Part shown: piece by piece, positions 26,206 to 36,200 of the stretch
Layout: each line of letters opens with the position of its first letter
Position numbering within the stretch: position 1 is the stretch's first letter
DNA from: JAEUMY01 sp033764435
GTDB lineage: Bacteria; Pseudomonadota; Gammaproteobacteria; Burkholderiales; Usitatibacteraceae
Length of the DNA stretch: 64,000 bases
Assembly (NCBI GenBank): GCA_033764435.1
Contig: JANRIX010000048.1
Coordinates: forward strand, 72,598-136,597
Direction: 5' to 3'
Notes under the pieces: generated by a model
Seen by the model: only the letters and a program-made list of their open reading frames with translations
Databases searched by the model: none
Told to the model about the DNA's origin: nothing
Program-made: the position numbers and the translations under genes

Positions 26206-27405
26206 TCAGCTCATCGCCTTTGTCATCCGCGCGATGGCCTTCTCCAGGTTCTGCATCGAGGTGGCGAAGGAGATGCGCAGGTAGCCCTCCAGGCCGAATG
26301 CCGAACCCGGCACCGCCGCCACGGCCTCGTCCTGCGCCATGAGGTAATCACACAGGGCGAGATCGGTCGGCGCGGAGAGCTTGCCAGCAGCATGAAGCCG
26401 CTTGATCGCTTCCCCGCAGTCTGGAAACACGTAGAACGCGCCTTGCGGCTGCATGCACTTCACGCCGGGAATTGCGTTCAGTCCCTTGGCCACGAAGGTA
26501 CCGCGCTCCTTGAAGGCAGCGAGCATCGGCACGATGCAGGTTTGGTCGCCGTTGAGCGCCGCTTCGGCGGCGTACTGCGAGATGGAGCAGGGATTGGAAG
26601 TGCTGTGCGATTGCACGTTGTCCATGGCCTGGATGATGGCCTCGGGCCCGCCGCAGTAGCCGATGCGCCAGCCGGTCATGGAATAGGCCTTCGACACGCC
26701 GTTCAGCACCACGGTGCGATCGAACAGCGACGGATCGGCATCGAGAATGTTCACGAACTTCGAGCCATCCAGCAGGATGTGCTCGTACATGTCATCGGTC
26801 GCGATGATGATGTTGGGATGCTTCTTCAGCACCGCTGCCAATCCTTTCAGATCTTCCAACGTGTAGATGGCGCCGGACGGATTGGAGGGGCTGTTCAGGA
26901 AGATCATCTTGGTGCGCGGCGTGATCGCGGCTTCGAGTTGCTGAGGGGTGATCTTGAACCCCTGATCCACGCCGGCGGAAACGAAGACCGGCGTCGCATT
27001 CGCCATCATCACCATGTCGGGATAGGACACCCAGTACGGCGCCGGGATGATGCACTCATCCCCCTTGTCCAGGACGGCCAGGCAGAGATTGAAGCAGCTC
27101 TGCTTGCCGCCGCACGACACCAGAATCTGCTTCTCGGTGTAGGTGAGATTGTTGTCGCGCTTGAACTTGGCAATGATCGCCTTCTTCAAGGATGGCGTGC
27201 CGCCGCCGGCGGTGTACTTGGTCATGCCCTTGTTGATGGCCTCGATGCCGGCATCCTTTATGAACTGCGGCGTATCGAAGTCCGGTTCGCCGGCGCCCAG
27301 TCCGATGATGTCCTTGCCCTCTGCCTTCAAGCGGGCGGCCTTGGCAGACACGGCCAGTGTGGGGGAGGGCTTGATGGGTGCCAGGCGGGGTGCGACAACA
27401 GACAT
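26206..27405 (-). CDS. Class I aspartate/aromatic aminotransferase
   Basis: The protein has 399 residues, a normal length for a PLP-dependent fold-type I enzyme of the aspartate aminotransferase family. It has LGAGEPDFDTP near the N-terminus, NSPSNPSG, the PLP-lysine motif SKAYSMTGWRIGY and the carboxylate-binding Arg segment YLRISFATS. It interconverts aspartate/2-oxoglutarate and oxaloacetate/glutamate; the exact amino-acid range is not readable. A CAGGAGA ribosome site precedes the ATG, and a palindrome (27434-27445) lies in the leader. Confidence 0.92.
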   Translation of the reverse strand: MSVVAPRLAPIKPSPTLAVSAKAARLKAEGKDIIGLGAGEPDFDTPQFIKDAGIEAINKGMTKYTAGGGTPSLKKAIIAKFKRDNNLTYTEKQILVSCGGKQSCFNLCLAVLDKGDECIIPAPYWVSYPDMVMMANATPVFVSAGVDQGFKITPQQLEAAITPRTKMIFLNSPSNPSGAIYTLEDLKGLAAVLKKHPNIIIATDDMYEHILLDGSKFVNILDADPSLFDRTVVLNGVSKAYSMTGWRIGYCGGPEAIIQAMDNVQSHSTSNPCSISQYAAEAALNGDQTCIVPMLAAFKERGTFVAKGLNAIPGVKCMQPQGAFYVFPDCGEAIKRLHAAGKLSAPTDLALCDYLMAQDEAVAAVPGSAFGLEGYLRISFATSMQNLEKAIARMTKAMS

Positions 27406-27433
27406 GATTTCTCCTGAGGGGCGGCGGATGGTT

Positions 27434-27445
27434 GCGAATATTCGC
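27434..27445. repeat. GCGAATATTCGC palindrome, site 10 (aminotransferase leader)
   Basis: Lies 29 bases upstream of the aminotransferase ATG. Confidence 0.9.
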
Positions 27446-27509
27446 TGGCTTGGTACCAGCTGTTTCAGTCACATTCTAGCGAATGTTGCGACGCAGCAAC
27501 CGGCGCCAG

Positions 27510-28355
27510 TCATGCACATTTGGTATGACCGCATGCCGAGGGCACAGACGCAATCCAGCCTTCCAGCGGGTCGATTTCGGTCGGCAGACCAAATCCGGGT
27601 TGGCGTGCAGCACTGGCAGCCTGCAGCGCACAGAGCAGGGCGTCGAGGTGATCCCCGCTCGCATCGTCAATGATGGCGCGGCGCCATGCCGGCGAAACCA
27701 CCGCGGTCAGTCCCGCGGGCGAATCCGCACCGGTGATGGCTGCGAATATTCGCAATCGGGCTGCCCGTCTCGCGGCAGTCTGCTTGGCCGCGGTGTCGCT
27801 CTTGTAGCTGTCACCGGTGACGAGCCGGGCGAGATAGCCGGGATAGGCCTCCAGCGCGATGCGGGTTGCATCGCCCAGCACGCCATGCGCAGGCAGATGA
27901 ACACCGGCCGCCAGCAACGCAGGCGCAGCCGCTTGCAGCATGATCACCACGGGCGGGTTGACCCATTTCATCGATGGCGAGGAGCCCGCCGGAAGATCCG
28001 TGGCCCGGTGTGCAAATTTCTGCCCGGCCGGTCGCGCGTCGCAATACGCCTTGCAGCGCGCGCGCAATTCGTCTCGGGTGAGTGCCGCCACCTTGCGCGT
28101 GACGGCGGCCCAGCTGCCACGCCAGCCTTGCTCCCGGATGAAGTCGCGCGGCAGTCCGAAAGGAAAATCAAAGCCCCCGATCCAGGGGCCCGGACGCTGC
28201 AACAATTCTCCGAACGCTTCGAGGCTGCCCAGCGTTTCGATGCGCTCAAGCTGAAAGGTACTTCCGCAGATGCGGCCTGCGGCAACCGTGATGGGCTTGG
28301 AGACCCTCGGCGCGGCCGTGAAGTCGACACCGAGGATGGTCGTCGACGCGTCCAC
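27510..28355 (-). CDS. DUF429 family protein
   Basis: The product has 281 residues. ILGVDFTAAP at the N-terminus and GGFDFPFGLPRDFI, AYPGYLAR and DHLDALLCALQAA fit the DUF429 family, predicted RNase H-like fold proteins of unknown function. The start is a GTG (28355) that lies directly beside a GCGAATATTCGC palindrome, where a Shine-Dalgarno would be expected and none is seen. A second palindrome within the gene encodes RIFA. Confidence 0.8.
   Translation of the reverse strand: MDASTTILGVDFTAAPRVSKPITVAAGRICGSTFQLERIETLGSLEAFGELLQRPGPWIGGFDFPFGLPRDFIREQGWRGSWAAVTRKVAALTRDELRARCKAYCDARPAGQKFAHRATDLPAGSSPSMKWVNPPVVIMLQAAAPALLAAGVHLPAHGVLGDATRIALEAYPGYLARLVTGDSYKSDTAAKQTAARRAARLRIFAAITGADSPAGLTAVVSPAWRRAIIDDASGDHLDALLCALQAASAARQPGFGLPTEIDPLEGWIASVPSACGHTKCA
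27742..27753. repeat. GCGAATATTCGC palindrome, site 11 (in DUF429 gene)
   Basis: Encodes RIFA. Confidence 0.9.
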
Positions 28356-28356
28356 T

Positions 28357-28368
28357 GCGAATATTCGC
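28357..28368. repeat. GCGAATATTCGC palindrome, site 12 (at DUF429 start)
   Basis: Sits one base upstream of the GTG start, in place of a ribosome site. Confidence 0.9.
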
Positions 28369-28382
28369 TGCCCGCCTGTCGA

Positions 28383-30026
<1,644 letters not shown>

Positions 30027-30028
30027 GG

Positions 30029-30058
30029 CAAAAACAAAAGCCGCCCGATCGGCGGCTT
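30029..30058 (-). terminator. Terminator-like hairpin directly before prfC
   Basis: On the minus strand AAGCCGCC-GATCG-GGCGGCTT is followed by TTGTTTTT and then, a few bases on, the prfC ATG. This is the form of an intrinsic terminator placed in the prfC leader, possibly an attenuator. No minus-strand gene ends here. Confidence 0.55.
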
Positions 30059-30097
30059 GGTGGATCAACGTGCGAGAATTATACAGGCACACGCGTT

Positions 30098-30109
30098 GCG
30101 AATATTCGC
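30098..30109. repeat. GCGAATATTCGC palindrome, site 13 (prfC upstream)
   Basis: The symmetry extends over 22 bases (30093-30114), the longest in the window. Confidence 0.9.
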
Positions 30110-30250
30110 AACGCATGACTCATCCGGGGTGGGCGGGAAAGCGTCGCGAGCAGCCCCAAGTGGCGGTCGAGAAGCACAGCCGTACTTGTGTACGGCGAGC
30201 ATCGCAGGCCGGCAATTGGGGCGCGCAGCAGCTTTACCACCCACCCCGAA

Positions 30251-30339
30251 GCCCGGATGGTGAAATTGGTAGACACAAGGGACTTAAAATCCCTCGACCC
30301 TCACAGGTCATACCGGTTCGATTCCGGTTCCGGGCACCA
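30251..30339 (+). tRNA. tRNA-Leu (TAA)
   Basis: The 89-base gene with encoded CCA has the acceptor stem GCCCGGA/TCCGGGC, a long variable arm as in Leu tRNAs, the anticodon loop CTTAAAA (anticodon TAA) and the T-arm CCGGTTCGATTCCGG. Confidence 0.97.
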
Positions 30340-30346
30340 CAAAATA

Positions 30347-30376
30347 AAACGGCCGTCGGTTCCCCGACGGCCGTTT
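30347..30376. terminator. Bidirectional terminator between tRNA-Leu and yceI
   Basis: AAACGGCCGTCGG-TTCC-CCGACGGCCGTTT is a 13-base-pair stem. On the minus strand it is followed by TTATTTT (end of the yceI operon). On the plus strand it follows tRNA-Leu by seven bases. Confidence 0.8.
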
Positions 30377-30404
30377 GCCTTTCAGCAGGTTCAACTGCTG
30401 GGAA

Positions 30405-30983
30405 TCAGCTCTTGAACGCTTCGACCTGGATCAGGAGTTTGACGTCATCGCCAACACCCGGCACGCCATACTTCATGCCGAACTCGGAACGCTTGATCGT
30501 GCCCGTCACTTCGGCGCCGCAGAGGGGCTTCTTGTTGAAGGGGTGAACGCCGCACTTGAAGTTGTTGATGGCCAGGGTGATCGGCTTGGTCACGCCCAGC
30601 ATGGTGAAGTCGCCTTCGATCGCCACCGGCTTGTCGCCGTCAAACTTCATCTTGCTGCCCTTGAAGGTCAGGGTCGGAAACTTGGCGACGTTGAAGAAAT
30701 CTTCGTTGCGCAGATGACCGTCCAGCTTGTCGCCGCCCGTGTCGATGGAGTTGGCATCGATGGTCACTTCCACGCTGCCGGTCTTGGCGGCGGTGTCGAG
30801 CACCACTTTGCCTTCGGTCTTGTTGAAGCGGCCGCGGTGGATGGAGAAGCCGAGGTGGCTCACTTCAAAGCTGGGGAAGGTGTGGCCGGCGTCGATGTTG
30901 TAGGTCTCCGGAGCAGCCGCAGCGGGCAAGGCGGAGAGCAGGGCGCCGACGGCGACGGTGAGGGTGGCAGCGATTTTCTTCAT
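30405..30983 (-). CDS. YceI-family periplasmic protein, copy 1
   Basis: The protein has 192 residues with a signal peptide (~1-23, cleaved near AAAAPETYNID). The YceI lipocalin-like domain shows YNIDAGHTFPSFEVSHLGFS...RFNKTEGKVVLD and DFTMLGVTKPITL. YceI proteins bind long isoprenoid lipids in the periplasm. It is the last gene of the marR-cytochrome b561-yceI-yceI operon. A Cys pair (KCGVHPFNKKPLCG) may form a disulfide. Confidence 0.9.
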   Translation of the reverse strand: MKKIAATLTVAVGALLSALPAAAAPETYNIDAGHTFPSFEVSHLGFSIHRGRFNKTEGKVVLDTAAKTGSVEVTIDANSIDTGGDKLDGHLRNEDFFNVAKFPTLTFKGSKMKFDGDKPVAIEGDFTMLGVTKPITLAINNFKCGVHPFNKKPLCGAEVTGTIKRSEFGMKYGVPGVGDDVKLLIQVEAFKS

Positions 30984-31044
30984 GTTGACTCCTGTAAGGG
31001 TTGGGGTTGCAGAACAGAACAGATGAGATCAGAACGGATGCGGG

Positions 31045-31605
31045 TTACTTCTTGCTGGAAAACGTGAAGCGGTAGCGGACTTCGACTTCGTCAGCCACGG
31101 TGTCGGTGTCGGCCCACTGGCCCTCGCCGATCTTGTAGGCCAGCCGCTTCAGGGGAAACTTGCCTTCGGCCACGCTGACGCCCGCAGCATCGGTCTTGAC
31201 CGTGGCCACGGTGGTGATGTTGATCGAAGCGCCCTTGATGGTGAGCGGGCCGGTGACTTCAATGCGGTCGCCGCCCAGAGACTTGACCGATGCCGACACG
31301 AACTTGGCCTTGGGAAAGGCGTCGGTGTTGAACCAGGGCTTGCGCTTGACCTCGGTTTCGGCCTCGGGGCTGCCCAGATCCACGCTGCCCAGTTCAACCT
31401 CGAACTCGGCCTTGCTGGCTTCCGGCTTTTTCGCGTCGTAGCTCAGATTGGCGCTGAACTTCTTGAATCGGCCCTCGACGGGAACGTTCATCTGCTTGGA
31501 CACAAAGCGGATAAAGCTCTTGTCCATCTGGACGGTGGCGGGGGCCTGGGCGTTGGCAGCCAGCGGAAGCAGGGCAACGAGCAGGGCGGGTACAAGCAGT
31601 CGCAT
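31045..31605 (-). CDS. YceI-family periplasmic protein, copy 2
   Basis: From the ATG at 31605 (MRLLVPALLVALLPLAANAQA) the protein has 186 residues with a clear signal peptide. AAGGAG lies in front of this ATG, so I reject the longer open frame to 31653. The YceI domain is diverged (SFIRFVSKQMNVPVEGRFKKFSANLSYD...). It is 26 bases downstream of cytochrome b561. Cytochrome b561/YceI pairs are common and suggest quinone or isoprenoid handling. Confidence 0.88.
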   Translation of the reverse strand: MRLLVPALLVALLPLAANAQAPATVQMDKSFIRFVSKQMNVPVEGRFKKFSANLSYDAKKPEASKAEFEVELGSVDLGSPEAETEVKRKPWFNTDAFPKAKFVSASVKSLGGDRIEVTGPLTIKGASINITTVATVKTDAAGVSVAEGKFPLKRLAYKIGEGQWADTDTVADEVEVRYRFTFSSKK

Positions 31606-31631
31606 CAGGATTCTCCTTGTTGGATGTGCGG

Positions 31632-32219
31632 TCAGGTCCGGGACTTCAACCACGGCACCATGCGGCCCAGGATGTCGTCGCGGTCGATGAAGTGGTGCTT
31701 CAGCGCGGCAGCGATGTGCGTCAGGACCAGCGCGGCCAGCAGATAGTTCATGAACTTGTGGAAGAGCCGGATCAATTCGGCCACGGTGAAGGGCTTTTCC
31801 GCGTCCGCTGCGGCCAGAACGATGTCTCCCATGTCCTTGGTCAGGAGGTCAGGCAGGGGTACCAGTCCCAGGTAGACCGTCTGGATGCCTTTGGCCGAAC
31901 TGAACAGCCAGCCTGAGAGCGGGATGGCGAAGAACAGCACGTACATCAACAGATGGGAGACGTGTGCAGCCTTCTGCTGCCAGGCGGGCATGGACTCAGG
32001 CATCGCGGGCGCGGGATGGGTGAGCCGCCAGACCAGGCGGAAGGCAACCAGCGCGAAAATCGTGAGCCCGATCCACTTGTGCCAGGAATAGAACTTGAGC
32101 TTCTGCGGGCTGAAGCTCATGTCGACCATGGTGAAGCCAAGGCCGAAGCCAGCAAAGATGAGCAGGGCGACGAGCCAGTGCAACGTGATGGCTGTCCCGG
32201 TGTAGCGCGAAGCGGTCAT
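31632..32219 (-). CDS. Cytochrome b561 family di-heme membrane protein
   Basis: The protein has 195 residues and four membrane helices. Candidate heme-ligand histidines are in ALHWLVALLIFAGFG-like helix 1 (ITLHW), YSWHKWIGLT, HVSHLLMYVLFF and THIAAALKHHFID. It should exchange electrons between ubiquinol and a periplasmic partner. Its start overlaps the marR stop by four bases, so it is under the same control. Confidence 0.9.
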   Translation of the reverse strand: MTASRYTGTAITLHWLVALLIFAGFGLGFTMVDMSFSPQKLKFYSWHKWIGLTIFALVAFRLVWRLTHPAPAMPESMPAWQQKAAHVSHLLMYVLFFAIPLSGWLFSSAKGIQTVYLGLVPLPDLLTKDMGDIVLAAADAEKPFTVAELIRLFHKFMNYLLAALVLTHIAAALKHHFIDRDDILGRMVPWLKSRT

Positions 32220-32683
32220 GTCGCCTCCGTGGGCAATGATCGGGCCTGCCTGCTGGCCTCGAATGCCAATCGCAGGGCTTCCAGGTCTTCCTTCAGGACA
32301 GCCTGGCGTTCAGCGGGTAGCCGGCGAAAGGCATCGGCCAGATAGTCAATATGGGGCTGAAACACGCGCCGGAATTCCTGCTCGCCGGCCGGGGTCAGGA
32401 CAACCTTGGTGCAGCGGGCGTCGTCAGGATGGTCCTCGCGCCTGACCAGGCCCTTGTCGGTCAGTCTGTCGACGATGCCGGTCAGGGTGCCCTTGGTGAT
32501 GAGCGTCTTTTCGCCCAGTTCGCGAAACGTCATGCCGCACGTGTTCCCCAACGTCGCAATGACATCGAACTGCGGCGGCGTTAGACCCGAGGCGCGAATA
32601 TCCACCAACGAGTAGCTCTCGAAGGCCTGGTAGCAGCGGACCAGCTCGCGCATGAGGTGCATGAAGGGTGGTTTGTCGGACAT
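32216..32683 (-). CDS. MarR-family transcriptional regulator
   Basis: The protein has 155 residues with a winged helix: LTPPQFDVIATLGNTCGMTFRELGEKTLITKGTLTGIVDRL, then DKGLVRREDHPDDARCTKVVLTPAG (the DxR wing). It heads the operon with cytochrome b561 and two yceI genes. Two inverted operator-like arms just upstream suggest autoregulation. The ligand is unknown. A Cys is present in the DDARC wing, so redox sensing is possible but not shown. Confidence 0.9.
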   Translation of the reverse strand: MSDKPPFMHLMRELVRCYQAFESYSLVDIRASGLTPPQFDVIATLGNTCGMTFRELGEKTLITKGTLTGIVDRLTDKGLVRREDHPDDARCTKVVLTPAGEQEFRRVFQPHIDYLADAFRRLPAERQAVLKEDLEALRLAFEASRQARSLPTEAT

Positions 32684-32696
32684 GGGAAGAACAGGG

Positions 32697-32741
32697 AATT
32701 AGTTCTAACTGAAACCATAATAGTTCCCGTTAGAACTAATT
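32697..32741. promoter_or_regulatory. Double MarR-type operator over the marR promoter
   Basis: Thirteen-base arms AATTAGTTCTAAC (32697-32709) and GTTAGAACTAATT (32729-32741) form a perfect inverted repeat. Each arm is itself a near-palindrome (TTAG-NN-CTAA). They flank a minus-strand TATTAT box. Centre spacing is 32 bases, about three helical turns. Confidence 0.7.
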
Positions 32742-33245
32742 GCAAGCCCCCTGAACAGCCAAACTGAACGACACATATATATAAACATAATATAAATTAT
32801 ACGCCCTATATAGATACCATTCAGGAGAGAAATAATCCATTTATACGTTTCTTTTTATGTAGTTATATGCCTTTCTTAAACTGTTTTATTGGTACTTGGA
32901 GGTCCCCGTTCGCTCAAAGTTCGCGTACCTAAAGATCCATACGATTCCTACCTAATAATCAAGAACCGGCTGGCATTCGCCAGATTGCCGCCTTTGTAGG
33001 CAGCGTTACGTCCAACTTGCGACGCCCATTCAAGAATCTGAGAATTTGGCAAATGGGTGCCAATCTCAATTGCCAACCTACTAGCCCTTGTAGGTGAAAT
33101 AGCAATGACTCGGTGCTAGATTGAGCTGATCGTGGCCCGGCCAATCCGTGACTATGAGACGCTCGTATCCCTGTCGGTCCAAAGCAACCTGCCATTGCGT
33201 AGCTTCGGCGGGCTGCACATTTTCTCGACAGTTGAACTGCTGACG
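32742..33245. other. AT-rich non-coding boundary region
   Basis: This stretch has runs such as ACATATATATAAACATAAT and is much richer in A/T than the flanking housekeeping DNA. I see no supported gene or RNA. A GTG-initiated extension of the downstream large gene begins at 33132. It probably marks the left edge of an acquired insert and contains the promoter of the large NTPase gene. Confidence 0.5.
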
Positions 33246-36200
33246 ATGCCACCACCAGGCGGTCCGGCGGCCATTAACGGCTTCCTTTACCAGTTCCTCC
33301 AACACATCGCCACGCTGACCGACGCTCAATTCACCATTGCAAACGGCTCTGACGATGATAAGGATGATTGGTCAGTCACTTTTGAGCCCACCCAGGGTGG
33401 CGACACCCAAATCGAGGGACAGGCGTTCATCGTCGAGCAGTACAAGGTGCGCGACGGCACCTGGTCAATTGCAGACCTCACGGAGGTCCTCCTTGGTCTC
33501 AGGAAGGCGGTACCGGCAGATTTGCCCGATAGCGCATCCTATCGATTTGTGACCAGCGGCCGGCCCGGGGTCGATGTCATGAACCTGGTTGAGTTCGCTC
33601 TCCGTATGAAGGCGGTCGTCAATGTCGACGCAATCAATGCGCTCGACGTCTACAAATACGGCGAAATGCTCCTGACAGACGCCGAAATGTTTGCGCACTT
33701 GCGTGAAGCAACGCGTGCAAAAGGCTCGACCGTACCTGCCGACGAGGACCTTCGGGTATTGCATTTGCTAGCGTGTTTTGACGTGACATGGGAATACACG
33801 CTGGACGACCTTCGTGAGGCGGTTGATTTGATGCTGGACCGCTATTTCTACGGCAAACACAACGCCACGAAAGCCCGCCTCCTTCTCCTGGGCCGGCTGC
33901 AAGAGGATTTGGCCAACGGCCAGTTGCGCCTCACGCGCAGCGACATAGACAAGCTATTTGTCGATCTCAACCTTGATCCCGAGCTGCCCAAGCGAATGGC
34001 GAGCCTGGACGAATCCATGGCTATCGCCTCCAAAAGGAATCTGGGCAAGGCGGCCTATGCCGGCCACCGTGACATTCGGAGGTCGCCAATTTGGCCCGAA
34101 GATAGCCCTATCCTGATCCTCGTTGGCGAGAGCGGGAGTGGAAAGACCTGGCAACTTGCCCGTCTTGTATCGACGCTCGCGGATAACAAGGAAGTTGTAG
34201 CCTGGATATCGGCAGCCGGATCGGCGGAGGCGATGATTCGGACGGTCGCCAATGACATTTGGGGGGAATTGCAACAGGTCGGAGAGCTGACCTTGAAGGG
34301 CCTCGAAATCACGTATCGCAAGATGACGAATCGGGACGGCCGATGGCTGACGATTGCGATCGACAATGTCCAAACCCCGGCCCTAGCTGAGCAGCTCATT
34401 TCGAACGCTGACTGGGCGACCGATGGCGTCCGGCTCGCCATGAGCGCTTCAAAGTTGGTGGGACATGCTATGCAATCCAGGTTTGGGAACCTGGTCCACG
34501 TCATTGAGGTCCCCGACTTTGGCGTGCAGGAGCTCACTGCGTTTCTGGCGAGCCATGGCAAATCTTGGGCTGAGTTGCCATGGGACCTAAAACAACTGCT
34601 CAAGCGACCGGTCTTGGCCGGCACCTACGTGCAACTCCCCTACTCTTCTTTTCAGGGGGCGCCGCGCACCGAGTATGAAATTTTCGATGCATTCTGGAAG
34701 CGGATCGCCTTGAAAGCTGCCCCGGGAGATGAGGGCGTGCTACTTGCCTTGGCCGCTCGGGTGATCAACCCTTCAGGCTATCCGGTTGCCCGCCCTGATT
34801 GGGGGCAGATTGGATTGGATGAGAACAGCGCAGCACGCCTGGTGAGTACAGGGTGGCTGCGCATCGGGAGCTTTGCCGAGGCGAGCTTCGCTCACGAGCG
34901 GCTCTTAAACTGGGTGCTCGCCAAAGATTTGAACCGTCGCGTCGTCGCAAATCAGCTTTCGCCAAAGGTGCTCGCGGCCTTCATCATCGATTGCTGGCCC
35001 TGGGCAGGCGGGAGCCTCAAAGGACTTGGCTACGCCCCGATGGACCTCATTTGGATGCTGGCGTCAGTACCCGTCGCGAATTTCAATTTGAATGAGCTCC
35101 TGGAGACGCTGGAGGAACCGCATCCCGTTGGGGGTGACCTTTACGCGGAGCTTCTTCCAAGCATTGGGCCTCTCGCCATCCCACTGTTGCTGAATCGCTT
35201 GGATGCACACGCAAGCACGTGGGACTACTTCACCATCAAGATTAAGCGCGGCTTGATGACGCTTGCGACCCAGGAAGGCGTGAAGATTGTAGACACCATT
35301 GAACAGCTTCTTGCCGCCCAGAGCATCTCGGCAATTAGGGTTGGAATGGAACTCGCCCTCGCCTGCCCAAGCGCATCCCACCTTGAACAGCTGTGGTGTC
35401 TTCGGGAGTGGCACAAAACTGATCCCACCAATGCAAGGGAATTTACCGATGGCAAGCTCTGGTGCGATGCGACCCGGGCCTGCGCCGCAAGGGATCCCGA
35501 GTGGATCGTTTCAAAAGTCCATGACCCCGATTCATCGCAAGAAGATCAGGTGGACTTGGCGTTTGTCCTTGTGGGAATGAATTCTGTCGAGGCCCGTCGA
35601 GTTTGGGAGGCCTGCAAAGCGAAATTGGCTGCCAATTTCGACCCAAGTCGATTGCGGGCTCTGTTGTGCTGCATTCGTCGCTTTTGCGATGCTTCTTTCA
35701 CGGAATTCACCAAGGCGCAGTCGGCAAATCCTGAGGGTTTTCATGAGGCGACGGCAATCTCTACATTGGCGCAATTGTCGCCCGAGGGCGCCCTGGAATA
35801 TGTGGCCATCGAAGGCAAGGGCATTCGCTGGAGTTCGGCATCGAGCTGGTTGCCGACTTTGCACTATCGTGGGGCAAAGGCACTCGACGATCGGATCCGC
35901 GAGCTCGTCAAACACGAGGATCGACCAAGCCGGACGCTGGCACTGACATTCTCAAACCGGGAAGAGATGATGTCGCCCGCCTTGTTCGGAGAATTCCTGG
36001 ACTACTTTGGCGAGGCGCTTACTGCGAATGGACAGCCAACTGACGCGGTAGGCGCCGACAAAGAAAGCGATCGAAATTTCGGCCCCGAACTTTCGACGCT
36101 TGCCAACATCGCCGATGCGCAACAGCTGGCCATTCTTCGTGCTCAGCAGAACTCGCCCTTGGAGGCCGGGTTACTGGCGCTCGCCAAACGAAGGATCGTG

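Noticed and set aside
33132..33245. GTG at 33132 as the start of the STAND-like gene
   Set aside because: No ribosome site, and the family-like GFxYQ opening is close to the ATG at 33246; left as an alternative.
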